Source: Owenia fusiformis
Lineage: Eukaryota; Annelida; Polychaeta; Sabellida; Oweniidae
Direction: 5' to 3'
DNA: 64,000 nt
Assembly: GCA_903813345.2 (NCBI GenBank)
Contig: CAIIXF020000008.1
Span: 11,125,278-11,189,277, forward strand
Both the position numbers and the translations under genes were made by a program. Shown piece after piece: positions 35,388 through 48,517 of this stretch. How positions within the stretch are numbered: the stretch's first letter is position 1; each line of letters begins with the position of its first letter. The notes under the pieces were generated by a model. That model was given only the letters and a program-made list of their open reading frames with translations. It was not told the DNA's origin and did not search any database.

Positions 35388-36028
35388 TTTTTTTTTCTTA
35401 CAATAGAAAGTAAGAAGTATGTATTTGAAAAGGATATCCCTCCACTAAAAACCTCGACCTCTGCCTGGGTCTCAGCCTACATTGTTAATCAATTTTATAT
35501 TTGTTCTACAACATGCATTGTAATGGCTTCAATATTAATCGAATGTCCCTTGGTGTTACGGTCTTGGATTGTGATATTGGTATTTCAATGGAGGGGGAAG
35601 GGGTACCAGACATTGTTTCTTTTCACATTGGATTTTGATTCGGGGGGTGGGGGTTGTTTTCCCATTGACTTGTATGCAATGTATACTGTATATTAATCAA
35701 ATGCATGAGTTTGTTTCTATTTCCTAATAATTGGTTACTTCTAGATTGAGTACAAATAGATGCTTAATATGGTGTTTGTGTGGTGCAAAATAGTTTAATT
35801 CTTGATTTGTCAATTATTTCAATTGGAGTTATATCTAACTCACATAGCATATGACTTGTTGACTTGCTCATTGAAGTTAAATCTTAAAATTGTGATCCTT
35901 CAAAGAGAAAATCAACTTGAGTAGATTTTTTAAAGCTGGAAAGAAATTGAAGTTAATAGCAAATTGTACACAGTATTTGAATGTGAGTCCTCTGTGCATT
36001 TGAATGTGCAAAATCTTCTAAAGAAACT
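35388..36028. other. 3' flank of PLA2-like gene
   Basis: AT-rich with short G-runs (35590, 35642); nothing else seen. Confidence 0.5.
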
Positions 36029-37067
36029 TTATTTAAAACAGGATTTATAGCCAACAACCCTAACATGACATGTCTTCCATCCACATGGGTATGGGATCCC
36101 CCACCAACCACGACACCATTTAATGCCACACTTCCGAGACTCTTTTGTGCACAGACATGGCATAACAGTGAAAAGGCCAATGACAGCTGTTTTATATACA
36201 GCACAAGTTCCACCACAGGTTACCGACTTTGCTCCTTCGGCAATGTCTCTTTCACATTCACATGTGTGTAGTAACTTATTCAGCCCATCACATTGCACAC
36301 AATTGTCATGCTTTAAGCACACATCGTCTAGTGCATCTATAGGTGGAAGTGCTGCCCTATAAAATTAAATAAAAGGTGAGTTGAATGTTACTGTAACACA
36401 ATTAGTATTGCCACAATTATCTCTTCATAACATAAACTTGACCACCCAAAGTGATAAGATTTCTCGTCACCTTACAAATGACCTTGAAGCACAGAATGAC
36501 AAGAAAAATGTCACAAAAGTTTTCACTAAAATTACTCTAATTTAGACAATTTGTATCCATTTTACACAAAAATGTCTTGAAATATATCGAAATGATCTCT
36601 GCTGACTAATTTTACGAATTTGAGAATCACCTGTATAATAATAATAGGATTTTATTAGTACTGATGCCCTTTTAGGGCCAAACTTACATCCAATATACAA
36701 TTTTCAATAACAGTAAATATAGGCAATAAAGTAAAGAAAATAGGATTACATTCTTCAAATGACATATAAATGTTTCTTTGATATAAGAATCCTGTCTCTA
36801 CCCATCATTAGATACTTGATCATGTCAGCAGATTCTTTTAATATGATCCCCTCACTCGTCTCTGGATTCAAACCAATTTTAGAGCCTGTGATTCAAGAGG
36901 TTAATCTATTCACAATCATACCTGCATTTTTGTTCAGCAAGCAATGGATTGTTGAAGTCACAGTCACAGTTTGCCACTTTTCCTATCCCTGTATTTTCTG
37001 CTCCACACCAATTTCCATAGTTTCCTAGGTCTTCTAGGCCTCTTTTCTCTCTGGATATTCCTTCAAC
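36029..37067 (-). CDS. Secreted phospholipase A2-like protein, last two exons
   Basis: Minus-strand exon 37067-36922 (acceptor cccacag, donor gtatga) joins in phase 2 to exon 36356-36029 (acceptor tttatag). The stop TAA lies within an AATAAA hexamer. Exon A has a dibasic site (SREKR) then GLEDLGNYGNWCGAENTG, resembling the PLA2 calcium loop. Exon B has PPIDALDDVCLKHDNCVQC, resembling the PLA2 active-site helix with the catalytic His-Asp pair. The usual double Cys before the active site is replaced by Val-Cys. The putative mature chain is about 148 aa with 18 Cys, longer and more Cys-rich in its C-terminus than classical group I/II enzymes. The sPLA2 group is unresolved; the CxxHDxCxxC spacing recalls group IX-like invertebrate forms. 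Family role: Ca-dependent hydrolysis of the sn-2 ester of phospholipids outside the cell. The signal-peptide exon was not found; it should end in phase 0 above 37067. Confidence 0.82.
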
Positions 37068-37557
37068 CTGTGGGCAGTTACTGCTTAGAGTGGTATGCAT
37101 AGAAATGCATTAAAGCATTGTTTTTGTACTCATGAATTACCAAGGTGCGAGTAGTAGTTATGAAGTTTTAATGATTTTATAACATGGGCTCTATGGGGAA
37201 CCTTCCAAAAAGTCACATTTTTAAATGAAGAAATGCAAGGAGCTTATGCATCTCAAACTCACAAACTCATGCGCCGTAGCTAAGCATGTTCAGGGCTATA
37301 GACTGCTCGGCCAAATCAATAAACCCAAAAAAGGTTGTTTCTTCAGCCAATTTGACAAGGGAACGGTAAATGGGCAATAGGTAAATGGCAAGGGAATGGC
37401 ATCGATGTGAAGCTCTTTTTTAATACAATTAGACAGTAGTTGATGTAGTTACTTGATTGCGGTATCACATGGCTTCACCTAGCCAACCCCCCCCCCCTTA
37501 TTCCAATATTTTCTACCACTGCAAGAGTGACGATGATACCCTCTCAGTCACCTATAC

Positions 37558-37929
37558 CAGGCCTGTCAACTGTCCCGCAATTTGCGTATATGTCACGCAT
37601 TTGCTGAAGAATTTGAAGTCACGCCAGTTATTTTTGCGTGACAGAAAATGTCACGCAAATACGCATTTTACCTGGTAATTGTCAAGCAAAAATATTTCTG
37701 TAGAAAAAGTTCTAAAAAAGATCGTCTACACAGCAAAAATATGAACGCCGGAAAAAAATGTACGCATTTCGTTCGGACTTTTCACGCGAATTACGTATAT
37801 GTCACGCATTCCGTTCGAAATTTTTTGGATCAAGGTGTCCACATTTGGACCAAGGTGTCCACATTTTGAGGGGAGGTGTTCAACATTTCCAAGTCACTCA
37901 TGTTAGGTGTTCCCAAGTTGACAGGCCTG
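37558..37929. mobile_element. 372-bp element with 13-bp inverted ends
   Basis: CAGGCCTGTCAAC at the left and GTTGACAGGCCTG at the right. The body is rich in 'cacgcatttg' / 'gcgtatatgtcacgc' words, which recur at 42700-42930 beside another inverted repeat ending 'gttgacagggc'. Non-coding. Confidence 0.6.
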
Positions 37930-38449
37930 CCTATACTTAGAAGTATTCTAATTGAATAAAAACAAAACAAAAGAATTGATACCATTGTTTGAGCAGTTAC
38001 ATAGTACATACTCATACTAGCTTTTTCAGTGTCTATTTTATAAGTCTAGAGAGGTAAGTTGTTGAATAAAAGTATATCTAAAATCTTCCAGATAGTAGCT
38101 TTATGTCATTTTGACTTTGTTATAATCTCCTTCAAATTGTTTCACGTTATTAAAAAAAACTTAAAAATTACATGAAAGTATTCAAGTAGATCATTGAATA
38201 TTAAGAGAACTTATTGTAATGTTACACAAAAGACAATAAATAACTAAAATCAATAAGAAGAGACCTTACCTATTAAATTAACTCTGCAAGTGCTAGTTGA
38301 GGCTGTGAATATTTATATCCTTATAAAATTTAAAAACTGACTTTATTTGCTCACATCACTATGTAAACTCCTATGATTAATACTTGTGATAACATCTTAT
38401 ATTGATGTTTAATTTGTTGTTTAATCCAATATCACAGAAAGTATCATTC

Positions 38450-38700
38450 AATATTATAACATCTGATCCGGACTCAAATATCATTAGAGAATGATACCCG
38501 ATTAAACCAAAATATATTCCAGTTTAACCTGATATAATTTAAGTCAGGATCAGATTAAACAGTATTATACGCATATCATTTTCTATTATAACAGGTTTCA
38601 AAGTGGTATAATACAAATTATACATATCATTTTTTGTATAATACAAATTAAACTGGAATATACCGAGACCAAACAGATGATACTGTATTATACGGTTCAG
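38450..38700. repeat. AT-rich repeat with 'tataatacaaatta' motifs
   Basis: Contains repeated 'gtataatacaaatta' and 'atatcatttt'. Loosely similar words occur at 45480-45750. Not classified. Confidence 0.35.
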
Positions 38701-38972
38701 AAATTAATGGCACTTTGTTTTCACAACGTCAGACCCTAATTAAACAAGCTAACGTAAATATTTACATAATAAGGTAATTCTAGAAGTTTTTTGAAACTCA
38801 TGTTTGACCATTTGTCTCCGACTGAAATCCGATATTGTTTTTTTGGCAATCGCACCCCCCCCCCCAAGTTTGCTACGCCCCTGTACATGGCTAATAGGAG
38901 CACTATTACGCTACGTGCAGAGTCTAGTTATATACTACGACAAGACTCTCAACTCTCTTTTAAGAAGTGAAG

Positions 38973-40437
38973 TCGAACGAATGCAAAGGGTAGGGCACTA
39001 TAGAAGAGGATCATACAAAAGCACGATCTATTTCACAACGCCTTTAATTTTTGCTCTTCAACTGTTGCCCTTTGTGCATTTAAAAAATAAAATATCTTAA
39101 TCTAATTTGTTCAACCTTTCTTTTCGCTCAGTTCTGCAATATTACGTCCACATGTTATTTAGGCTTACATGCATGTCATTTGCGAAATAGCTGTAAGACA
39201 TTATGAGAATCAATATGGGAATTTCCACGTAATATGTTGTTCACATGATTATATACACATATCTGCATAACAATCTGAGACAGAAGTCAAAATATTGTCC
39301 AATAAAGAATCTAACATTTAGTGATAACAAAAGGATTATTTGCTATATAGTTCTCTTTGTCTTAGTCTTTGTTTTCTTAACTGCGGAAGTCTACCAACAT
39401 CACCTAGATTACATAAGAGATCATCTAACAGTCTAAAATTGCTTTTAATCGCAAGTTAAAGTATTCCGACCAAAAGTTGTAATTTGGGGGGGGGCGATGT
39501 TACATCACATAATTACAACGTTCATACATAAATATACAATAAGCATGTCGTATAAAAGCTAAAATTATAAATACTCATTTCAAAGTCATTCTATTCATGG
39601 AAGCGTCAAGTTATGAAAAACAATGCTAAACACTAAAATAAACAAATCGACTTGATTACTTTTGAAAACTTCTTGAGAGGTAATGGACAAATGTATTTTT
39701 CCATTTTTTTCGAACGAATGCAAAGGGTAGGGCACTATAGAAGAGGATCATACAAAAGCACGATCTATTTCACAACGCCTTTAATTTTTGCTCTTCAACT
39801 GTTGCCCTTTGTGCATTTAAAAAATAAAATATCTTAATCTAATTTGTTCAACCTTTCTTTTCGCTCAGTTCTGCAATATTACGTCCACATGTTATTTAGG
39901 CTTACATGCATGTCATTTGCGAAATAGCTGTAAGACATTATGAGAATCAATATGGGAATTTCCACGTAATATGTTGTTCACATGATTATATACACATATC
40001 TGCATAACAATCGGAGACAGAAGTCAAAATATTGTCCAATAAAGAATCTAACATTTAGTGATAACAAAAGGATTATTTGCTATATAGTTCTCTTTGTCTT
40101 AGTCTTTGTTTTCTTAACTGCGGAAGTCTACCAACATCACCTAGATTACATAAGAGATCATCTAACAGTCTAAAATTGCTTTTAATCGCAAGTTAACGTA
40201 TTCCGACCAAAAGTTGTAATTTGGGGGGGGGGGCGATGTTACATCACATAACTACAACGTTCATATAGAAATGAATAAGCATGTCGTATAAAAGCTAAAA
40301 TTATAAATACTCATTTCAAAGTCATTCTATTCATGGAAGCGTCAAGTTATGAAAAACAATGCTAAACACTAAAATAAACAAATCGACTTGATTACTTTTG
40401 AAAACTTCTTGAGAGGTAATGGACAAATGTATTTTTC
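38973..40437. repeat. 737-bp tandem duplication (two near-identical copies) plus diverged third
   Basis: The block from 'tcgaacgaatgcaaagggta' at 38973 repeats at 39710 with a few substitutions and small indels. A clearly older, partial third copy is at 40441-40690, and scattered older relatives are at 43320-43500 and 43900-44110. A 63-codon frame is present in both copies (39245 and 39982), but nothing else supports coding. Confidence 0.9.
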
Positions 40438-41329
40438 TAACTCATTAGAACGTCTGTCTGATTGAAATACTATTTTTTAAATACAAACATAAATTAATAA
40501 ATCTTGGTCAGAAGTCTGAACATTGTCAAACGAAATGATAAGAATCTACATTTAACATTAATGATTACAAAAGGATTAATTGCTATATAGTCTTTGTCTT
40601 AGTCTTTGTTTTTCTAACGGTGGAAGTGTACCAACATCACCTTGATTACAGAAGATCTAACAGTCTAAAATTGCTTTTAATTCCCGGGTTTTAATTACAT
40701 TGTATGAATAGAGTTTTTTGCCTCTCTTTTCATTTTTAAACCGGTCTCTGTTTCCGTATTTAACAGTTTATTGTGATAAATTATTTCAGTTAATGTCGAA
40801 ATCAAAACGATTTTCTACATTATAGTCCCCTCCTCTTGCACTGACTAAATATTAAAATAAGCCAGTCTGATTGCGAATTTACAAATCCTATAAAAGTAGC
40901 TTCAAACCGCCTTTTAATCAGAGAAAACAATAAGTTAATTCATCTGATTGCGAAAAAACGAATCAATCTAATTATCTGATCTCCATGCTATTTGATTCGT
41001 GCATTATAGCCAATCGGGCAAGGGTGAAATTATTTCATTTGAAAACAGAAATAAATATTATAACCCCTCTAGCATAACTGTTCGGGAGAAATTCATACAA
41101 AAATAAGGTACACAACTGATGAGGGATCGCACGCAATGCACGCACCCCTCTCCTCCTCCTCCGGGTTTGCCCACACACGACCATATTTGATAATTTTTTA
41201 AAGGAAAAAGCATTTCCCCCGGGAATATAGGAGTAGCGGTTGCCAGAAGTCGCACAGCTTGGGAGTCAGGGTATCCTGATCCATGCCTCATCGCCTGATT
41301 GGTCTGATATTTAGAGGGGGCGCAAAAAT

Positions 41330-41600
41330 GATTAGGGGGGGGGGGGGGTAAACGTGGAAGTTGCCAAAATATCCGTGGGCGTATCCAGGGGGGGGGGTTG
41401 TGATGGATGCGATCGCACCCCCCCCCCCTTAACAATAAAAATAAAACCCTGAGAAAGAAGAAGAAAGGAGCTTTGAAATGGTGCTCAGGCCACAATCGTA
41501 CCCTCCTGACTGAAAACTGAAATCTTTTTGGCGATCGCACCCCCTCCCCCCTGACTGAAAGCTGGCTACGCCCCTGATATCTGTTTTTGGTCATCAATAA
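41330..41600 (-). repeat. Poly-G/poly-C interspersed repeat (two joined fragments)
   Basis: G-runs and C-runs of 8-12 next to 'gcgatcgcacccc', 'gactgaaagctggctacgcc' and 'cgtatccaggg'. Same family near 31705, 38850, 41868, 53761, 55370 and 55775. Often read as long glycine- or proline-rich frames, which are not genes. Confidence 0.7.
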
Positions 41601-41748
41601 AACTATATTTATATGGTGAGGATTTATGGGTTTTGATAACAATAGGCTTTATATATGTATAATTAATCCAAATTCATGTTGTATCATGTTGGCTATATCG
41701 TTTCAAGTGAAGAATTAAGAACTGAAATCGGGGTTGCCTTTGTTTGAG

Positions 41749-41786
41749 CAGAGACATATAAAATATATATGTTTTATATGTCTCTG
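41749..41786. repeat. 38-bp perfect palindrome
   Basis: AGAGACATATAAAA and TTTTATATGTCTCT flank an AT core. Half of it recurs at 42941 ('agagacatataaaacg'). Confidence 0.8.
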
Positions 41787-41867
41787 GTTTGAGTCAGGGA
41801 ACAAAATCTAATCAGACAGACGGATAAATTAATATTTGTTTTAATAATGAGTATTATAGGTTATAGG

Positions 41868-42075
41868 CAGGCCCGTAGCCAGGGGGGGGGGGTCGCAGGG
41901 TTCGGGCCAACCCCCCTGGCCAAAGATTCTTTCAAAATCATGCAGTTTTTCACCATTTTGAGCATTTCTCGTGTGATTTTAGCCATATCTGGACCCAAAT
42001 TGTCAAATGTGAACCCCCTAGACATTTTTGAAAACTGCCCCCCCCCCCTTGGCAAATCATGGCTACGGGCCTGGG
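41868..42075 (+). repeat. Poly-G interspersed repeat
   Basis: Starts 'ggcccgtagccaggggg' and ends 'ccttggcaaatcatggctacgggcctg', so it has short inverted ends (CAGGCCCGTAGCC / GGCTACGGGCCTG). The internal 'aattctttcaaaatcatgca' word is shared with 31705 and 55800. Confidence 0.7.
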
Positions 42076-42279
42076 TTATAAGCAGTATCATGGGAACCAA
42101 GGAAATGTTTATTATTTTCTGTTTACTTCGGAATTCAGTTAACCATCTGTAGATTGAAAAACAAGGATCAATAAATACAACTACTCAAAATCAAACATTA
42201 GAAATCTATTTTTGACTGGACACATTTTTGTTCTCGAATGCCAACTTTGATTTGGATGATTTCAATCAAATAGGTAGGT

Positions 42280-42616
42280 GTGAATATTTTCGAAACAAAT
42301 GCGTGATATATACACATATCACTGGCGGATTAGGGGGGGGGGGCCTGGGGGCCCGGCCCCCCCCCCTTGGGTGGGCCCAGAAAAAAAAAATTGGGCCCAA
42401 AAAAATTTTTGGGCCAAACAAGGCCTTCAGGCCCCAAAAAGTGGGCCTTTTTGGTCATTACTGGGCCTTTGAAGGCCTTATTTTTTAATTTCAGGCCAAA
42501 TTTTGAAGAAAATGGGCCTCAATTGGGCCCACTTTTGCCCGGGCCCCCAGGCCCCCCCCCCCCTAATCCGCCAGTGATATGTGTATATATCACGCATTTG
42601 TTTCGAAAATATTCAC
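42280..42616. mobile_element. 337-bp inverted-repeat element with very GC-rich centre
   Basis: About 70 bases at the left, from 'gtgaatattttcgaaacaaa' through 'cactggcggattagg' and a G-run to 'cctgggggccc', are repeated in inverse at the right, apart from G-run length. The centre is (t)gggcc-rich. Non-coding, MITE-like. Confidence 0.85.
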
Positions 42617-45600
42617 GTTTTTTTCTCTGACCTAAAATTTGGGCCCCCCCCCCCCCTTGTTGGTTCCTGGATCCGCCCCTGCATATTTTGTACCAAATGT
42701 GTGACATAAACGGCAATCGCGTGCAAAGACCGAACGGAATGCGTTCGCTTTTTTTCGCCGTTCGGTATTTTACCGTGTCGGCATTTCACAAAAAAACGAT
42801 TTTTAAAAATTTCAACAAAATCCGTGATTTGCGTGATATTTGATCATACACGCTAAATTGATGCGTGATTTCCATTTTTCCAGCAAATGCGTAACAATCA
42901 CGCCTTATGCGTGAGGGTTGACAGGGCAGTTATTACATCAGAGACATATAAAACGTGACCTGATCGGGAGAGGATTCGGGTTGTACACAGTACACACATT
43001 GCTATCTCTTTATGCATGTTTAATTGCCAAATTACTATAAAAACAAGCTGGAGTAACATTAAGTATTTATTTAGTATTTTGTTATCACACATCAAAAGGC
43101 GCATTTGAAGTTCAGAAAATGCAAGAAGACTTGGATAGACATTATGTATTTATATATTTATATGTTATGAATTTATTTTGTATTCAATTCGAATTCTGTT
43201 GAGTTGGACTCCTTGAACATCCCCCCCCTTGGCTACGGGTATAAGTACCTTCGGCACAGGAGAGAATAATATTAGACTTCTGCAATGCAACTAATTAGAG
43301 AGACCTAAAATGAAAATAATGTAACAGTGGTCTACTTCGGGTAACTGTTCCTGTAAAAATTTACAATTGTAGTCCATCACAGAGTTCATTTATTTCACGA
43401 AAGCGTCAAAGGACATTGCCTCTAAACACTAAGATAAACAAATAATTAACTTCCGCAGAAACATCCTGTAGAGGAAAAAACAAATGGCTTTTCATAACGG
43501 ATTAGAATAGCCAGTCTGTCTGATTGTATACATGTAATATATTAGATACATTTTAAATTAAATGAATTTTGACGGATTATGTGATTCCTGTGAAATGAAA
43601 AATAGTTTATTTTTCCTGGCTGTTTAATGAAAGCACAGTGTCTTTTGAACAGTGGCTCTACCTGGATGCATCTGTTAACATGGTTAATAAATGATACTAT
43701 AAGCTTTATTGGATGTGAATTCACCCTTTCAAATTCAAATTCCAAATAAATAAAGCACACAATTTAAGTGTGACAAAAAAAGAGCAAAACTGAAAACCCG
43801 TTCACCTATAGTGCCCGACATTACGCTAATAAACAATTTCCACATGTTGAAATATATTGCTATTTGATTGAGTTCAAGACAAAACATTTTGGAATTGTTT
43901 CACATAATGTAATATTCCTCGGATTTGATGCATACACATGTTTCACAATCAGAGACAAGGGGTCTTATACGGGGTCTTACATTTGGAAAACCAATCTATA
44001 AGTAGTATTAGATTATCACAAAAGATAAATAACTTGTAAAACTGCGGTTAGGTAGCATCTTGATTACAGTAAAGACAGGTCATCTAGGAATTATTTCTGC
44101 CTCTAATTCCTTAAACCGCTTCGTTGAACAGTGCCAAAATATTTCAGTCAGATCCTAAAACAAAACTATTTTTATTTTTAATCCCCTCACCTTGTCAATG
44201 TCTATGCCTGCATCTGGTTTTGCCCACCATTGGTAGGGAGCCGATATACACATAGATTACTTACTTGCCATGGACAGGGGGGGGGGGGGCACACAGAAAC
44301 GAACAATCTGGGGTCATAAAAGATAATTGGGGAAGGGGGAGGGGAGTTGGTGAATAGTGAAGTCCGGGAGCGAAGTTAAGGGGTACTGAAATCTTTCTTT
44401 TGATATTTAGTGCTTGAATGGAGACTCGTTTCCACTCCCCGCACTCTAGTAAAATTTAAATATTTGATCCAAAGGAGTTATTTTGTATCAAACTTGCATT
44501 CCGATTAATTAACACTCCCACGATTGTACCGCTTCACTATTGTCTAAGATAATTATAATGAATTCACGGGACACTATAGTCTTCCTTTTAAACTTTAGTG
44601 GTTGGATCAGAGACATAAAAACAATTATAAATATTTGATTTAGGGAGGTATTTGCAATCCAACTCTGATGATACAAGACTAGTCAGCCAAGACTAAATTA
44701 TGAACTTATTTATCATTTAGACTATTGAGTTAATTAAATTATTATTCCATAGATATCGCATTTAATCCTGTCAACACAATCGTGGCATTAATTGGCATGA
44801 TATTTAATCAGAAAGACGGTTTAAACAGTTGTTGATTAATGATTAAGTATTAAGTATTAATGATTACGTATTAGGAAAAATCCTAATTCAATGTTTTTGT
44901 TCTCTCGCAATAGCAAACCCCTCGCCGGGCAAGCATTCTTTAAAAACGTGAAGTTGAACAGTTTTGAAAATTGTCCATTTTGAACCATCGCCTTGTATAT
45001 TTTTATAACTGCCCTTAAATCACGATAACCGTGATTCCCGAAAGCTGAGATAACTATGGCACACAAATACTAGTAGCCGTTATGGAAAATAAAAACACCG
45101 AATTTTGAAATGGGTTAAAATGTCGCAGTCTTACGTTGTCTCCGTTAACAATGTAGCTTTAATATTAAGACATATTGATTTCAATTAATAAAGTGCCAAC
45201 ATTTTTTTTTCATGGAGCGCATTGAAGCAATCCAATATTATAATAAAACCGCTAATAATCTAAATGGGCGCCCGTGTTTTTGCAAGCACGTTATAAATGT
45301 AAAACAAATATATCTTTCAACTGCTGCACTAATCACTTCTGGTGCCTTATTTTGAAAAATCATTTATATTAATTCATTACAACTTTCAAATGTCAAAACT
45401 TAATTTATCAATACCCGCTTTTATTAAAACACTCAATATGTCTATGTCAACAAGATAGTGTCAACATGTTGTGTCAACAACATGTAACCTAATGTAAACA
45501 AATTATACGTAAGAGCAGAGAAATGTATCATCCAGTATAATATGTTTTTCCCAGTTGAACCAGATGGAATATAACAGCTGATAACAGCTGATAACAAATT

Positions 45601-46622
45601 AAAACAAATTATACAAGTATCAGAGGAGAAACTCCAAAAAAGTCCGTATCATTCATTGTTATAATTATGTCTTATACATAAACCTATGATAACAGGTTAA
45701 AACGAATTAAAACAACTGATATGTATGTTTAATAGGTTTATGATACTGTATTAATCATGGGATTTTACATAGTGCATTATTTTCAATCAGCTATAACTCG
45801 AAAAGTAATGCAACAATTACATTGGTATTTTTGCTTGTTATTTGACATGTGTTTGCTCCCAAGATTTTCCATCAATGGGAAAGAAACGGATATGTCCATC
45901 ATACAAGATCAAAATGTTGTTTATGATGGTCTCTTTGAAAAATAAAAGATTTATCAAGGAGTTTCACCATTAAGTGGCTTATCAGTTTTGAAAAGTGATA
46001 TTTCGATGGCTTTTTATTTCAAGAAATAAGCATGATGAGGAATATTTTTGCTGATCTCAACTGAGATTTATTTTTACTGAAAATACAATTGTGAATAAAT
46101 AAAAATAACTTTAGAACTATATTAACTATATTGATCATAGATATTAAATTCAACTAAGAGTAGCCTTAAAAAATATTTATATTTATTAAAAGAAATGTAT
46201 ATCATATACAGCTAGCAAGTGTTCCATTTAAAAACTAAAGATAAATTACTGTATAAGTGGTATTTAATCTGAGTGGTTAATTTGCTGAATGGTCAAATTT
46301 TATCATTTTCCTAATTTTAATTTTTCCCAATGACAAGAAACTTCCCATTGCATTACCTTATGAAGATAATATTTCCGACATTTAATTTTCCGAAACTGGC
46401 AGAAATTAGGCAATAGGCAAATTAAATGATTTGGCAAAATTACCACTTATACAGTATTGTACTTACCATTGAAGATGTAAAGAACAAGTATATGAGTATG
46501 CTGAGCTTAGTCTTCATCATGATGTTTGATCACTCTTCAGCTTTCAGGTGTGCTTTTCTAACTGATCTCATCAGTGACAGGCTTATATATGATGTTTGTA
46601 TTAAAATGTTTATAAATCATTA
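42617..46622. other. Gene-poor region
   Basis: Contains 'gcgtgatttgcgtgat'-type words (42700-42930), old relatives of the 737-bp unit (43320-43500, 43900-44110) and a G-run at 44280. No reading frame has splice or family support. Confidence 0.5.
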
Positions 46623-47494
46623 TCCCACCGAACGAAGTTCGAGGGGGATATAGAAAAGCCATCCGTCCGTTCGTCCGTCCGTCCATTTGTGTGTCCAGGC
46701 AATAACTCAAATACCAGTTGAGGATTTCATTCAAATTTTATAGGCTTATGCCTTATGGGTGTAGGACCTCTGCGCAAGAAGGAATTTTAAATATGGCCAC
46801 TTAATTTAAAATGGCCGCCATTTTTCTTAATTTATATGCTTTTGCCTGGGTACATAGGAGCCTAGCTCAAGAAGACATTTTGAAGATGGCTGTCATATTT
46901 TAAAATGGCGGCCATTTTTCGTAAAAAACGTATCTTTGATAACTCAAATACCATTGAATGGATTTGGTTCAAATTTTACATGCTGATGCTTAGGGACATA
47001 GGAGGGAAAAAGGAAATCAGCTTCAGAAGAAATTTCAAAGGCGTCCGCTGAATTTAAAAATGGCCGCCATTTTTCATAGAAAAGGTAATCTTTGATAACT
47101 CAAATACCATTGGACGGATTTACTTCAAAGTTTATATACTGATGCCTAGAGATAAAGGAGCTCTGTTTGAGTATAGATTTTCAAGGTGGCTGTTATTTAT
47201 CGAAATCACCTCCATTTTTCATTAAACACGTAATCCTTGATAACTCAAGTACCAGTTGATGGATTTGGATTAAATTGTATATGCTGATGCCTTGGGACAT
47301 AGGAGCTCTGCTAAAGAAGGAATCTAAAGTTGACACCTGAATTTCAAAATGGCAACCATGTTTCATAAAAACATAATCTTTGATAATTCAAATACCAGTG
47401 GATGGATTTGGCTCAAATTTTATATGGCTGCTATTTATCAAAACACTTTTTGTTCAGTGAGATTTGCTACTCCTTGGAGTTGCTGTTTGTCTAG
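46623..47494 (+). mobile_element. Helitron-like element, 'TCCCAYCGAAC' family, copy 2
   Basis: TCCCACCGAACGAAGTTCG after a host A, GTCC run, then four or five units of about 190 bp with 'aactcaaataccattg' and AAATGGCCGCCATTTTTC. The end is GTTCAGTGAGA (decayed inverse of the start), then a hairpin, then CTAG before T. Confidence 0.75.
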
Positions 47495-47531
47495 TTTCAA
47501 TGTATAAAGGTTCAAAGCGATTTTTACCCAA

Positions 47532-47650
47532 CAACAAAGTTTGGTAGGGATATAGAGACGCCGTCCTTCTGTCCATCCATTGTCTGTTCATCTACCCTTA
47601 CATTCGTCTAGGCAAATATTCAAATACTGATCTGGTTCAGGTTTTGTAAA
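47532..47650 (+). mobile_element. 5' fragment of 'TCCCAYCGAAC' Helitron-like family
   Basis: 'ggtagggatatagagacgcc' followed by 'gtccatcc' and 'ggcaaatattcaaatactg' corresponds to the first 120 bases of the family. Confidence 0.5.
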
Positions 47651-47724
47651 TTTTGGGCCTTTATATGATGTGTATGCTACATTTATCTTAACAAAATATA
47701 TGAGGTTTTACAACAAAATAACTT

Positions 47725-48120
47725 AAAGGACGATTCTCGGTTTGGAGAACGAAGTTCATCAATCTAAATGAGCATTATCCCTGCTTCGGACAAATTTGAT
47801 TTTTTTTTACATAATATAGATTTTAATGTCTTCTTTTGAATAGTCATAATTTAATTTGGGTAATATTTCTAGATTTTTCGCAAAAAAATATTAGCGCAAT
47901 ACACTGATGAACTTCTCTCCCCAAATCGAGACTTGTATTTTATTGAATCGGTCTAATTGAGCGTTATCCCTACTTCAGACCGATTTGTTATTTTTACATC
48001 TTGTAGATTTAAATGTCCTCTTTTGAATATTCATAGTTTAATTTGGGTAATATTTCCATATTTTTCATGAAAAAAATTATTAGCCCAGATGACTGTTCTC
48101 CAAACCGAGAATCGTCCTTT
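47725..48120. mobile_element. MITE with 25-bp TIRs and TA target site (Tc1/mariner type)
   Basis: AAGGACGATTCTCGGTTTGG at the left recurs inverted at the right; both are bordered by TA. Inside are two diverged units of about 185 bp ('ttatccctgcttcgga', 'aatttgggtaatatttc'). No transposase. Confidence 0.75.
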
Positions 48121-48517
48121 ATCCCGTGATACTACTACAGGGACAGGCCAACCCCCCCCCTAGCCTATATTCCTGATAAACATTCATTTTTTAACAAAAG
48201 CACCAACAATGATAAAAAAAACATATAATTTAATTTGCAACAAAATAAGATATAAGTGAACAATTTTCAACAACCCTGGCTTTAGATGTTACAGTCCAGA
48301 TGCCAATCATCTTGATTACCATACTTGGGTGCATCTAGAACAGTTGGAACAGATACCCAGCCTATCAGTGATGTTGAGGGACTGAAACAACGAATAACTA
48401 GGAGTTGAATGATACTTCTGTATACATACATCAATCATGCCATCAACCAATGGCTTCCACGTTTCTTAGTGAATAATCGATCAGAAGGTGGGCCTATTTG
48501 GACAGACTGAAGAAGAA

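Noticed and set aside
39245-40173. 63-codon frame with a hydrophobic stretch, present twice
   Set aside because: Both copies lie in a recent 737-bp duplication, so their identity is not evidence of selection; no homology recognised.
41058-41642. 194-codon minus-strand frame
   Set aside because: Runs through poly-G/poly-C interspersed repeats, with low-complexity composition and no splice or family support.
45757-45945. 62-codon frame beginning MGFYIVHYFQ
   Set aside because: Isolated, AT-driven, no splice sites or recognisable domain.
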